The notes beneath the pieces are model-generated. The model saw only the letters and a list, made by a program, of their open reading frames with translations, searched no databases and was not told where the DNA came from. From NCBI RefSeq assembly GCF_000442515.1, contig NZ_AQPH01000010.1:1-64000 (forward strand): a stretch of 64,000 nucleotides of DNA, read 5' to 3'. Below are positions 44,809 through 54,485 of this stretch, one piece after another (the stretch's first letter is position 1; every line of letters begins with the position of its first letter). Origin of the DNA: Magnetospirillum fulvum MGU-K5. Its GTDB lineage: Bacteria > Pseudomonadota > Alphaproteobacteria > Rhodospirillales > Magnetospirillaceae. Both the position numbers and the translations under genes were made by a program.

Positions 44809-45786
44809 TCAGTCGACCACCACCCGGGCGTCGGTCTGGCCGACGGCGACGACGGCGTCAAGCATCCGGTCGGCCTCCTCGACATTGGCGAGCGGGCCGA
44901 GGCGAACACGATAGACAGTGCGTCCCTGCACCGTCGCCTGCTGAATCTGAGACCTACCAACGGTAGAAAGGCGGGCAGACAGGCGGAGCGCATTGTCGTG
45001 ACGACCAAACGAGCCAGCCTGGACATAAAGGCTGGTCGGATGAGTGGGAACGGTGCTCACGACCTGATTGGACAAATCGGCTTCCGCCGCCGCGACTTCG
45101 CTCCGGGGCGGAGGGGCCGAAGCCGCAGGCTGATCGGCACCAGGACGCGCCGCGACACCGGGAGGCGGCGGCAGAGTTTCGGCGGTCACCGAGCCCCGCG
45201 GGGCTGCCGTAGCCACTTTCGGCTCGTTTCCGGTCGAATCCGGCTTCAACTTTCCGGCCAGAACCCGACTTTCCTCGTTTAAGACCTCAACCCGCACTTT
45301 CGCGGTGCCCTTGCCCTCCATCCCCAGCAACTGCGCCGATTTGCGCGACAGGTCGATGATGCGGCCATTGACGAAGGGGCCGCGATCATTGATCCGCAGG
45401 ATAATCGAGCGGCCGTTCTCCAGGTTGGTGACCCGGGCGATGCAGGGAAGCTGAAGGGTCTTGTGGGCGGCGGTGACAGCGTTCTGGTCGAACACCTCGC
45501 CGTTGGCGGTCAGCTTGGCGTGGAAGTCGGGACCGTACCACGAGGCGATGCCGGTTTCGTCGTAATCGAAATCTTCCTGGGGGTAATACCACACCCCGGC
45601 GACCTGATAGGGCTTGCCGATTTTGTAATTCTGCACCGCCGAGGATGAGATGGCAGGCGAATCGCCCGACGACATCGCCGATTTCGCCGCATGGCCGAAC
45701 AAATTCGTCTCAGCGCAGCCGCCAAGCGAAACCCCCGACGCGATCAGCAGGGCGAGTATCGAAGCCTGCCGCGCGTTTCGCATCAT
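44809..45786 (-). CDS. rlpA: RlpA-like septal lytic transglycosylase lipoprotein with SPOR domain
   Basis: RlpA cleaves denuded peptidoglycan at division septa. From ATG 45786 (GGGAA upstream) the 325-residue product has a lipoprotein signal (VSLGGC lipobox), a double-psi beta-barrel domain with TGIASWYGPDFHAKLTANGE and RINDRGPFVNGRIIDLS, a Pro/Ala-rich linker, and a C-terminal SPOR domain (LYVQAGSFGRHDNA to the end) that binds glycan strands. It follows mltB by 43 bp. Confidence 0.93.
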   Translation of the reverse strand: MMRNARQASILALLIASGVSLGGCAETNLFGHAAKSAMSSGDSPAISSSAVQNYKIGKPYQVAGVWYYPQEDFDYDETGIASWYGPDFHAKLTANGEVFDQNAVTAAHKTLQLPCIARVTNLENGRSIILRINDRGPFVNGRIIDLSRKSAQLLGMEGKGTAKVRVEVLNEESRVLAGKLKPDSTGNEPKVATAAPRGSVTAETLPPPPGVAARPGADQPAASAPPPRSEVAAAEADLSNQVVSTVPTHPTSLYVQAGSFGRHDNALRLSARLSTVGRSQIQQATVQGRTVYRVRLGPLANVEEADRMLDAVVAVGQTDARVVVD

Positions 45787-45829
45787 CTGGTCAATTCCCA
45801 CGGCCATCCACACACATCAATTTTGAATC

Positions 45830-46936
45830 TTAACGGTCGCCGATCCGGTCTGCAAGATGACCGACGGCCAGGGCGAAGAAGGTCGAGCGATTCCATTTCA
45901 TGATCGTTCTGAAATTGTCATAGACCAGAAAGGGCGGCCCCTTGCCCGGCTCGGCCAGCACCAGCGAAGCGCGGAGATCGCGCTGGGGCAGTGGCTTGCC
46001 GTCAGCGGCGCGCAGCCCCAACCGCGACCATTCCGCAAGGGTCCGTGTCTTGTCCAATCCGGCCAGATCCAGCGACAAACCGTCTGGAATCTGAACGGCC
46101 CGGCCCCAGGTCTGGTCGTCCTTCCATCCTTCCGACGACAGATAATTGGCGGCAGAGGCCAAGGCATCGGCGCGGTTGCGCCAGATATCGCGGCGACCGT
46201 CGCCGTCCCAATCGACCGCAAATTTGACGAAGGTCGAGGGCATGAACTGGCATTGCCCCATCGCTCCGGCCCACGACCCGACCATGGCCGACGGGGTGAT
46301 GTGGCCCTGATCGAGAATTCGCAACGCCTGCATCAATTCAGTGCGGAAATAGGCCGAGCGACGCCCGTCATAGGCCAGAGTCGCCAGAGAGGAAATCACC
46401 GACATCCCACCAGTATTGCGACCGAACCCGGTCTCGATCCCCCACAGCGCGACGACGAAGCGGGGCTGAACCCCAAAGCGCTGTTCGATCGCGGTCAGCA
46501 GCGCGCGGTTTTCCTCCAGCTTGCGCTTTCCTTCGGCGATTCGGGCCGGGGTGACGATCCGCTCGAGATAGGTGTCAAAGCTGAGAGAAAATTCCGGCTG
46601 CTTGCGGTCGAGTTCTATCACCCGATCGATATGGGTGACCCCGGCCAGTGCGGCGTCAAGCGTCGTTGGCTTCACCCCGGCGGCGAGGGCATCAGTGCGT
46701 ACGCCCGAAAGAAAGCTGTCGAAGCTCTCGGCCCGAGGCGGCGGTGCCACCGTCGCTTCGGCGGCAGCGGACGGCGGCGGGGCGACCGTCACCGCGGCCG
46801 GCTGGGTCTCATCGGTCGCCGCCTGGCCATCAGTGGCACCGACACAACCGGGCAGCGCCAGCAATCCCAGGGATACCGACATTGCCAGCCAAGATTTCGA
46901 TGGTCTCGCCATTGCGATACCCCAAGATGTGGTCAT
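45830..46936 (-). CDS. mltB: Membrane-bound lytic murein transglycosylase B
   Basis: A family-3 lytic transglycosylase cleaving peptidoglycan glycan strands. The 368-residue precursor (ATG 46936, AAGGAAG upstream) has a lipobox LLALPGC, a Pro/Ala-rich linker, then the catalytic domain: VALWGIETGFGRNTGG with the catalytic Glu, YDGRRSAYFRTEL, MGQCQFMPSTF, DWDGDGRRDIW. With rlpA and dacA it forms a peptidoglycan-remodelling set. Confidence 0.93.
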   Translation of the reverse strand: MTTSWGIAMARPSKSWLAMSVSLGLLALPGCVGATDGQAATDETQPAAVTVAPPPSAAAEATVAPPPRAESFDSFLSGVRTDALAAGVKPTTLDAALAGVTHIDRVIELDRKQPEFSLSFDTYLERIVTPARIAEGKRKLEENRALLTAIEQRFGVQPRFVVALWGIETGFGRNTGGMSVISSLATLAYDGRRSAYFRTELMQALRILDQGHITPSAMVGSWAGAMGQCQFMPSTFVKFAVDWDGDGRRDIWRNRADALASAANYLSSEGWKDDQTWGRAVQIPDGLSLDLAGLDKTRTLAEWSRLGLRAADGKPLPQRDLRASLVLAEPGKGPPFLVYDNFRTIMKWNRSTFFALAVGHLADRIGDR

Positions 46937-47007
46937 ATCCGGTCTTCCTTTTGCCACGAATCCGGGTTCAATCGCAATGGCGGCCATCCCCTTGTCGTCT
47001 GGAGCGA

Positions 47008-48213
47008 TCAGTGCCGTTCGATATTCGCGGCAAGAACCCGTTCCATCGCCGCCATACCAGCGGGCGGGTCGACCCGTCCCCCGGCCACCCGCATCCCCGC
47101 CCCCAGCGCATGCAGCGTCCGCGACAGATTATGGGTCCGGCTCTGTTCGCCCATCTGACCGATCCGCAGAATGTTGAGGCCAAAAGCCCCCGAAATTTCA
47201 ACCCGGTACATCTCGGACATGATGTGGCGAATCCGGTCGGCGGAGACCCCGTCGGGAACGCTGATTCCCACCACGGAATTCAGCCGCGCTTCAGCCGGGA
47301 TCAGCAATTCCAGCCCCATCGCCTCGATCCCCGCCTGCAAGGCGGCGGAACAGACGGCGTGACGGCGGAAGCGGGCCGGCAGGGTTTCTTCGCAGATCAA
47401 CCGTAGCGCCTCGTGCAGCGCCAGAACACCCGAAACCGGGGCGGTGTAGTGATAGGATTTCTGATTCCAGAATTTATCGGCGAGACGGGCATCGAGACAC
47501 CAATGCGCCATCGGAGCATTGCGCTTTTCGATCCGGGCCCAGGCATCATCGGAAAAGGCAATCAACGAGACGCCGGGAATCGACGACAGCCCCTTCTGGC
47601 CGCCGGTGATGACGGCATCGACGCCCCACTCGTCCATTTCCATCGGCATCGTCGACAGGGTACAGACGGTATCGACGACGTTGAGACAGCCATAGGCCTT
47701 GCCCAACCGACAGATTTCGGCGAGATCGCGGTTCCACACCGTGTTCGAAGTCTCGCCCTGCACCACCGTCAGCACCGAGAATCCGCCGGTCTTCAGCATG
47801 GCCTCGACCGCTTCCGGGCTGACCGATTGCTTGTCAGGAACCTCAAGGATCGTGACGTCGCCACCGACCCGGGTCGCCATCTCGGCGAGACGGCCGCTGA
47901 ACAGGCCGTTACGGATACTCAACACCTGAGTCCCCGGCTCGACCAGATTACAGATCGCCATCTCCATCGCCGCCGAAGCCGGTCCGGACACGCCCAGGAC
48001 ATGACCCGAATTGGTCTGGAAGACATAGCGGGACATCACCTTGACCTGCTCGACCACCTGACTCATGGTCTCGCCCAGATGATTGATCACCACCGAATTT
48101 GCGCTGGCGACCTTGTGCGGAATCGGCACCGGACCGGCACCCATCATCAGCAACGGTTCGTCGGGCAGGATATTGTCGAGCGGGATCACGCCGGGGGGCT
48201 TGGGGTATTTCAT
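47008..48213 (-). CDS. Class V aminotransferase (alanine/serine-glyoxylate or pyridoxamine-pyruvate type)
   Basis: A PLP enzyme of 401 residues with fold type I motifs: GPVPIPHKV near the N-terminus, GVSGPASAAMEMAI in the phosphate-binding region, NVVDTVCTLSTMPMEMDEWGVD (PLP Asp), and the Schiff-base Lys in TGGQKGLSS. The glyoxylate/pyruvate acceptor type is inferred from family resemblance; the amino donor cannot be decided from sequence alone. It lies between mfd and mltB on the same strand with a 45-bp gap to mfd. Confidence 0.85.
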   Translation of the reverse strand: MKYPKPPGVIPLDNILPDEPLLMMGAGPVPIPHKVASANSVVINHLGETMSQVVEQVKVMSRYVFQTNSGHVLGVSGPASAAMEMAICNLVEPGTQVLSIRNGLFSGRLAEMATRVGGDVTILEVPDKQSVSPEAVEAMLKTGGFSVLTVVQGETSNTVWNRDLAEICRLGKAYGCLNVVDTVCTLSTMPMEMDEWGVDAVITGGQKGLSSIPGVSLIAFSDDAWARIEKRNAPMAHWCLDARLADKFWNQKSYHYTAPVSGVLALHEALRLICEETLPARFRRHAVCSAALQAGIEAMGLELLIPAEARLNSVVGISVPDGVSADRIRHIMSEMYRVEISGAFGLNILRIGQMGEQSRTHNLSRTLHALGAGMRVAGGRVDPPAGMAAMERVLAANIERH

Positions 48214-48258
48214 CTCATGTCCTGGGGTTGAATGACGTTCGGCTGAACTTCACTAAAA

Positions 48259-51200
48259 TTACGCCCGGGCCAGTTCAGCCAGTTTGGCGATGACGGATCG
48301 CAAGCCTTTGACCCGCTTGGCCGGGTCGTCCCAGTCACGCAGGAAGACCAGCTTGTGGTCTGGACGTATTTTGCAGGACCCGGCGGCACGGCTGACATAC
48401 TGCACCAGTCCGGCGGGATTGGCGAAGAGGTTCCCCCGCAGGGTTACCACCGCGCCCTTGGGCCCGGAATCGACTTTTTCGATTCCGGCCTGCTTGCACA
48501 AAGCTTTAATTGCAACGACTTCGAGCAGGTTTTCTACCTCGGGCGGCAACTTGCCGAAGCGGTCGATCAATTCGGCGGCCAGCGCGTCAAGGTCGGCCTG
48601 TTCATCCAGTTGGCCGATCCGGCGATAAAGCGACAGGCGGACCGAGAGATCGGCAACATAGGTTTCCGGGATCAGGACCGGGCTGCCCAAGGTGATCTGC
48701 GGCGACCATTCCTCAGCTTCATCGCTGGACAGACCGCCCTTTGCCGCTGCCACCGCTTCTTCGAGCATCTGCTGGTAAAGCTCGATTCCGACCTCGCGGA
48801 TATGGCCGGATTGCTCGTCGCCCAGCAGATTGCCCGCACCGCGGATATCAAGATCGTGGCTGGCCAACTGGAACCCCGCCCCCAGCGAATCCAGCGTCTG
48901 CATCACCTGCAACCGCTTCTCCGCCGCCTTCGACAACACCTTGTCGTTGGGCAGGGTGAAATAGGCATAGCCACGCACCTTTCCCCGCCCGACCCGGCCG
49001 CGCAACTGATAAAGCTGGCCAAGGCCGAACATATCGGCGCGATGGATAATCAACGTATTGACGCTGGGCATGTCGAGACCGGATTCGACGATGTTGGTCG
49101 ACAGGAGAACGTCATACTGCCGATCGCCGAAGGCGACCATCACTTCTTCCAGTTCACTGGGCGACAGGCGGCCATGTGCAACAGCCGTCTTGACTTCAGG
49201 GACCAGTTTCGCCAGTCGGTCGGCGACATGGTCGATGTCGGCCAGACGCGGGCAGACATAGAACACCTGTCCGCCGCGATAGCGTTCGCGCATGATCGCT
49301 TCGCGCAGCACCACCGGGTCATAAGGCAGGATGAAGGTGCGCACCGCCAGCCGGTCGACCGGGGGCGTCGCAATCACGCTCATTTCCTTCACCCCCGACA
49401 ATGCCAGTTGCAGGGTGCGCGGGATCGGCGTCGCGCTCAGGGTCAGGACGTGAATATCGGCCTTGAGCTGCTTCAGCCGTTCTTTATGGGCGACACCGAA
49501 ATGCTGCTCTTCGTCGATGATCAGCAGCCCCAGTCGCTTGAAATTGATCGACTTCGCCAGCAAGGCATGGGTACCGACGACGATGTCGAGGGTGCCCTGA
49601 GCCAGTCCCGCCCGTGTCTCGGACGCCTGCTTGGCGGTGACCAACCGGGACAATTGTTCGATCCGCACCGGCAGCCCCTGGAAGCGGTCGCGGAAGGTGC
49701 GGTAATGCTGGCGGGCCAGCAGGGTGGTCGGCACCACCACCGCCACCTGCAAGCCCTGGAGCGCGGCGACGAAGGCGGCCCGCAACGCCACCTCGGTCTT
49801 GCCGAAGCCGACATCGCCGCAGATCAAGCGATCCATCGGGCGGCCGGATCCCATGTCGGCGATGGTTTCCTCGATCGCCCGTAACTGGTCTTCGGTCTCG
49901 GCCCAGGGGAAGCGGCCGCAGAATTCGTCGTACAGACCCTCGGCCGGAACCAGACTCTCGCTCTGGCGCAGTTGACGCAGCGCGGCGACCTGGATCAATT
50001 GGTCGGCGATATCGCGAATCCGCTTTTTCAATCGGGCCTTGCGCGCCTGCCAGGCGGTACCGCCCAGCTTGTCGAGCGCGACCCCGCCCTGATCCGAGCC
50101 GAAGCGGGTCAGAACCTCGATATTTTCGACCGGAACGAACAGCTTGTCGCCGCCATCATAGATCACCCGCAGGCAATCGTGCGGGGCTCCGGCGACCTGA
50201 AGCGCGACCAGACCGTCGTAACGGCCGATGCCATGCTCGACATGGACGACCAAATCGCCTTCGGACAGCGCTGAGGCCTCGGCGATAAACTGGGCACCCT
50301 TTTTCTTCTTGCGCGCTGGACGGGCGAGACGGTCGCCCAGGATATCCTGTTCGGTGATCAGGGCCAGATCGGGAGTGACGAAGCCGTGATCGAGCCCCAG
50401 CACCAAGGCGGCAACCTGCTTCGGCCCAAGCGTCTGCGCCTCGGCCCAGCTTTCGACGGTCTCGATTCCCTTTAAGCCGCGATCTTTCAGCACCGCACCA
50501 AGGCGGTCGCGTGATCCCGAGGTCCAGGCGGCGATCACCACTCGGCGTCCGCCCTTGATTTCAGCGTCGATCCGCTCGCGAACGCCGTCATAGAGATTGG
50601 TGCCAGGGCGGGTCCGGATTTCACCGAAATCGAGGCCGATCCGTCCCTTCATGTCGATTACGGCGCTGGACTCGGCCTCGACCGAATCGAACGGCGACAG
50701 CAGCAACACCGGGCACGCCGCCAAGTGCCGGGTCCATTCCTCGGTTTCAAGATAGAGCAGAGGCGGCGGCAGCGGGTGATAGACCATCCCGGATTCGACC
50801 TGCCCCGACCCGTCAATGGTCCGGCGGGCATCGTAATATTCCAGCACCAGTTCTTGGCGCGCCGATAACGCCTGATCGGTCTGGGGATCAAGCACCGCCA
50901 CCGCGTCGGGCAGATAGGCGAACAGGGTATCGAGACCGTCGTGGAACAGCGGCAGCCAATGTTCCATCCCGGTGAATTTGACTCCGGCCGAGATGCTTTC
51001 GTACAGCGGATCGGCCCCCTGCACCACTCCGAACAACTCACGATAACCGGCGCGGAAGCGGGCGATCGATGTTTCGTCCAGGGTCAATTCGCTGACCGGG
51101 CGGCAGACAAAGCCATCGACCGGGCCGGTGGTGCGCTGGCTCATCGGATCAAAGGCGCGAACCGCCTCAATCTCGTCGCCAAAAAAATCCAGGCGCAACG

Positions 51201-51744
51201 GCTCGGGGGATCCCGGCGGGAACAGATCGACGATACCGCCGCGCACGGCGTACTCGCCCGCTTCCATCACGGTATCGGAGCGAACATAGCCGGTATGTTC
51301 GAGAAACGAGATCAGCTTGCTGAGCGGCACCCGGGCCCCGGCCCGAGCGGTCAGGCTGGCGCGGGAGAGCGATTCGCGAGGCGGCACCCGCTGCGCCAGG
51401 GCAGCGACATTCGTCAATACCACCACACCCGGCGCCCCTGGCGACCGTTCGGCCAGCCGGGCCAGGGTATCGACCCGCCGGGCCACCACATCGACATGGG
51501 GCGACACCCGGTCATAGGGCACGCAATCCCAGGCGGGAAAATCAAGGATCGTCAGATCGGGTGCAAAAAAGGCCAGCGCCTCAACCATCCGCGCCAACCG
51601 CCCATCATCACGGGCGACGAACAGAAAATCGCGGTCGGGGTGGGCGCGGGCCAGTGCGGCCAAAGCGAGGGCATCGCTGCCCTCGGGCGTTCCCGCCAGA
51701 GTGATCCGCCCCGGTCCCGACAGAAAGGACTCCGGCAGGGTCAA
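48259..51744 (-). CDS. mfd: Transcription-repair coupling factor
   Basis: An SF2 translocase that displaces stalled RNA polymerase and recruits UvrA (encoded at 19.8 kb). The 1161-residue product has an N-terminal UvrB-like module, an RNAP-interaction domain of the CarD type (LVVHVEHGIGRYDGL), helicase motifs with Walker A GDVGFGKTEVALRAAF, DEEQHFG and TATPIPRT, the Mfd/RecG TRG region (GRVGRGKVRGYAYF) and a C-terminal regulatory domain. TTG 51744 is chosen because it overlaps the sdhE stop (TTGA); the frame upstream is antisense-like or lies in sdhE. Confidence 0.96.
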   Translation of the reverse strand: MTLPESFLSGPGRITLAGTPEGSDALALAALARAHPDRDFLFVARDDGRLARMVEALAFFAPDLTILDFPAWDCVPYDRVSPHVDVVARRVDTLARLAERSPGAPGVVVLTNVAALAQRVPPRESLSRASLTARAGARVPLSKLISFLEHTGYVRSDTVMEAGEYAVRGGIVDLFPPGSPEPLRLDFFGDEIEAVRAFDPMSQRTTGPVDGFVCRPVSELTLDETSIARFRAGYRELFGVVQGADPLYESISAGVKFTGMEHWLPLFHDGLDTLFAYLPDAVAVLDPQTDQALSARQELVLEYYDARRTIDGSGQVESGMVYHPLPPPLLYLETEEWTRHLAACPVLLLSPFDSVEAESSAVIDMKGRIGLDFGEIRTRPGTNLYDGVRERIDAEIKGGRRVVIAAWTSGSRDRLGAVLKDRGLKGIETVESWAEAQTLGPKQVAALVLGLDHGFVTPDLALITEQDILGDRLARPARKKKKGAQFIAEASALSEGDLVVHVEHGIGRYDGLVALQVAGAPHDCLRVIYDGGDKLFVPVENIEVLTRFGSDQGGVALDKLGGTAWQARKARLKKRIRDIADQLIQVAALRQLRQSESLVPAEGLYDEFCGRFPWAETEDQLRAIEETIADMGSGRPMDRLICGDVGFGKTEVALRAAFVAALQGLQVAVVVPTTLLARQHYRTFRDRFQGLPVRIEQLSRLVTAKQASETRAGLAQGTLDIVVGTHALLAKSINFKRLGLLIIDEEQHFGVAHKERLKQLKADIHVLTLSATPIPRTLQLALSGVKEMSVIATPPVDRLAVRTFILPYDPVVLREAIMRERYRGGQVFYVCPRLADIDHVADRLAKLVPEVKTAVAHGRLSPSELEEVMVAFGDRQYDVLLSTNIVESGLDMPSVNTLIIHRADMFGLGQLYQLRGRVGRGKVRGYAYFTLPNDKVLSKAAEKRLQVMQTLDSLGAGFQLASHDLDIRGAGNLLGDEQSGHIREVGIELYQQMLEEAVAAAKGGLSSDEAEEWSPQITLGSPVLIPETYVADLSVRLSLYRRIGQLDEQADLDALAAELIDRFGKLPPEVENLLEVVAIKALCKQAGIEKVDSGPKGAVVTLRGNLFANPAGLVQYVSRAAGSCKIRPDHKLVFLRDWDDPAKRVKGLRSVIAKLAELARA

Positions 51745-52016
51745 GGGACTGACGCTTCGGTCTGAACGAAGGTCCGGATCATCGCCATCACGTCGTGATC
51801 GAACTCGGCGGGGACCGGACTTTTGCCGGTGACCCAATCGAACAGATCGCTGTCGGTCTGGCCCAACAGGAGCTCGAAGCGGTCAAGCTGTTCCGGCGTG
51901 AAGCTGGACAGACGGCGCGCGGCGAAACGGCCGAAGAGAATGTCGTTCTCGTTCGAGCCCATGTGATGGGCGCGGAACAAAAGGCGCTTAAATCGTGACT
52001 GGCTGGGTTCGGACAT
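51741..52016 (-). CDS. sdhE: Succinate dehydrogenase assembly factor SdhE/Sdh5
   Basis: A 91-residue protein promoting covalent flavinylation of SdhA. The fold pattern is clear: RLLFRAHHMGSNENDILFGRF, then LDRFELLLGQTDSDLFDWVTGK. The conserved RGxxE surface motif reads MGSNE here, so the Gly and Glu are kept but the Arg is Met. It overlaps mfd by 4 bp and diverges from recG; sdhE-mfd and recG-sdhE-mfd arrangements are typical of alphaproteobacteria. Confidence 0.9.
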   Translation of the reverse strand: MSEPSQSRFKRLLFRAHHMGSNENDILFGRFAARRLSSFTPEQLDRFELLLGQTDSDLFDWVTGKSPVPAEFDHDVMAMIRTFVQTEASVP

Positions 52017-52087
52017 CGTGTTCCGGCATTGCGTCGGGATCAGAGCCGGTTAGGATAGAACCCTTCTTCGCCGCTGTCAGCCGTCCG

Positions 52088-54172
52088 ATGCGCCCTCAAT
52101 GTCTGTTTCCGCTGTTCGCCCCGATCACCGCGTTGCCAGGAGTGGGGCCACGTCTTGCCCCTCTGTATGAAAAGCTGGTGGGGGCCAAGGTCGTCGATCT
52201 GCTGTGGCATCTGCCGTCCTCAGTGGTTGACCGCCGCTTTTCGCCCAATCTGATCGACGCCCCACCCGGTCAGGTGGCGACGGTGACGGTCCGAGTCGAA
52301 GCTCATTTTCCCGGCGATGGCCCCAGGCGGCCGTATCGGGTCCGCGTCGCCGACGACACCGGGTTTGCCCATCTGGTGTTCTTCCATGGACGCGAAGATT
52401 GGTTGCGCCGCCAGTTGCCCGAGGGCGAGATCCGGGTCGTCAGCGGACTGGTCGAACATTTCAACAACGAAATCAATTTCCCCCATCCCGACCACATCGT
52501 TCTCCCAGAGCGCAAAGCCGAGGTGATGGTGGTCGAGCCGGTCTATCCCCTCACCGCCGGCCTAACCCAGCGACCGCTGGCCAAGGCGGCAGCGGCGGCG
52601 CTGGCCCGCGCTCCTGATTTGCCGGAATGGCAAGACCCGGCCTGGCTGGCGCGGCAGACCTGGCCGTCGTGGCGGGCGGCGCTGCTGGCGGTCCATCGCC
52701 CCGACGATGCCGGAGCCTTGAACCCGGATGGTCCGGCCCGTCGTCGCCTCGCCTACGACGAATTGCTGGCGACCCAGCTTGCCCTCGCACTGGTCCGCGC
52801 CAATCTGCGGCGGCAAAAAGGGCGCTCACTGGCCGCCCCCGCCGGGGTCTTACGGGCCAAGGTGATGGCGGCCCTGCCCTTCCGCCTGACCGGTGCCCAG
52901 GAACGGTCATTGTCCGAAATCGATGCCGACATGGCCGAACCGTTGCGGATGCTGAGGTTGCTTCAGGGCGATGTCGGCAGCGGCAAGACGGTGGTGGCCC
53001 TGCTGGCGATGCTGACCGCGATCGAGGCGGGCACTCAGGCGGCACTGATGGCCCCGACCGAAATCCTCGCCCGGCAACATCTGGCCACCCTGGCCCCGCT
53101 GGCCGAAGCCGCCGGAATTCGGCTTGCACTGCTGACCGGCCGCGATAAGGGCAAAGCGCGGGAGAAGCTTCTCGCGGCGCTGGCGGCGGGCGAAATCGAT
53201 CTGCTGATCGGCACCCACGCCTTGTTCCAGGACGACGTCGCCTTCCGTGACCTCGGGCTGGCGGTAATCGACGAGCAACACCGCTTTGGGGTTCATCAGC
53301 GTCTCGATCTGGCGGCGAAGGGCTTCGCCGTCGATATGCTGGTGATGACCGCGACCCCGATCCCGCGCACCCTGCTGCTCAGTGCCTATGGCGACATGGA
53401 TGCCTCGCGGCTGGACGAGAAACCGCCGGGGCGTCAACCGATTGACACGCGGGTGGTGCCGCTGGCCCGGCTTGACGAGATGGTGACGGCGGTTGGCCGT
53501 GCCGTCGCTGGTGGGGCGCGGGTTTATTGGGTCTGCCCGCTGGTCGAGGAATCCGAACAGCTTGACCTTGCCGCCGCCGAGGAACGCCACCTGACCCTAA
53601 CCGAACGGTTCGGCGACCGGGTCGGGTTGGTCCACGGACGGATGAAAGGCCCGGCCCGCGATGCGGTGATGGAGCGCTTTGCCGCCGGAGACCTCGACAT
53701 CCTGGTCGCCACCACCGTGATCGAGGTCGGCGTCAACGTCCCCGAAGCAACGGTGATGGTGGTCGAACACGCCGAGCGCTTTGGCCTCGCCCAGTTGCAC
53801 CAATTGCGCGGGCGGGTGGGCCGTGGAACCGGGCGGTCGAGTTGCCTGCTGCTCTATGGCCATCCCTTGGGTGAGGTCGCCAAAGCCCGGCTGGAAATCC
53901 TGCGCGCCACCGAAGACGGATTCGTCATCGCCGAGGAAGACCTCCGCCTGCGCGGCGGTGGTGAAATCCTCGGCACCCGCCAAAGCGGCCTGCCCGAATT
54001 CCATCTCGCCGATCTCGACCGTCATGGCGACCTGCTTGAGGTCGCCCGCGACGATGCCCGCCTGATCCTTGACCGCGATCCCGACCTGACCGGAAAACGC
54101 AGCGAGGCGCTACGGGTTCTGCTCTATCTGTTCGAACGCGATGCCGCGATCCGGACGCTGCGGTCGGGGTAG
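52088..54172 (+). CDS. recG: ATP-dependent DNA helicase RecG
   Basis: A branch-migration helicase that remodels stalled forks. The 694-residue product has the N-terminal wedge/OB domain (PYRVRVADDTGFAHLVFF), Walker A GDVGSGKTVVALLAM, the DEQH box in VIDEQHRFG, TATPIPRTLLLSAYGD, and the RVGRGTGRSSCLLL TRG region. ATG 52088 opens the family-typical FAPITALPGVGP helix-hairpin segment, although no strong ribosome site is seen; an upstream in-frame GTG is possible. It diverges from sdhE across 71 bp. Confidence 0.95.
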   Translation: MRPQCLFPLFAPITALPGVGPRLAPLYEKLVGAKVVDLLWHLPSSVVDRRFSPNLIDAPPGQVATVTVRVEAHFPGDGPRRPYRVRVADDTGFAHLVFFHGREDWLRRQLPEGEIRVVSGLVEHFNNEINFPHPDHIVLPERKAEVMVVEPVYPLTAGLTQRPLAKAAAAALARAPDLPEWQDPAWLARQTWPSWRAALLAVHRPDDAGALNPDGPARRRLAYDELLATQLALALVRANLRRQKGRSLAAPAGVLRAKVMAALPFRLTGAQERSLSEIDADMAEPLRMLRLLQGDVGSGKTVVALLAMLTAIEAGTQAALMAPTEILARQHLATLAPLAEAAGIRLALLTGRDKGKAREKLLAALAAGEIDLLIGTHALFQDDVAFRDLGLAVIDEQHRFGVHQRLDLAAKGFAVDMLVMTATPIPRTLLLSAYGDMDASRLDEKPPGRQPIDTRVVPLARLDEMVTAVGRAVAGGARVYWVCPLVEESEQLDLAAAEERHLTLTERFGDRVGLVHGRMKGPARDAVMERFAAGDLDILVATTVIEVGVNVPEATVMVVEHAERFGLAQLHQLRGRVGRGTGRSSCLLLYGHPLGEVAKARLEILRATEDGFVIAEEDLRLRGGGEILGTRQSGLPEFHLADLDRHGDLLEVARDDARLILDRDPDLTGKRSEALRVLLYLFERDAAIRTLRSG

Positions 54173-54485
54173 ACCGAGGACATGTCCCTTTCATTCGCGG
54201 CACCCGCCCCGCACAGTAATCGAAAATCATAATCCAACCGGATCGCAAACCGTGATGACCCGGATGGAACACGGACAGATGCGGGGGCGTGTCTGCCGAT
54301 CTTGCACGCCTTACAGGGGATAATACGCCTCTGTCGATGCCGAGGCGGCGCCGCATTTGGCCTGGGCCGCTGGAACGGGACCGGGCCGATAAGCAATTTT
54401 TACATTTCAGTTCACAAAAACGTTTTCTTGAGATTTTACCGAACGTCGGGGCACATACGACGTCGCTCAAGGGAGAAAGCAGACC
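54173..54485. other. 313-bp gap between recG and the MFS transporter gene
   Basis: No convincing gene is seen. The right third (54395-54450) is AT-richer with TTTTTACATTTC and CTTGAGATTTTACC, plausible promoter sequence for the transporter, but no confident -10/-35 pair can be assigned. There is no clear terminator after recG. Confidence 0.5.

Noticed and set aside
48355-49884. A 509-codon frame on the + strand inside mfd
   Set aside because: Antisense shadow of mfd helicase motifs; no domain or start signal.
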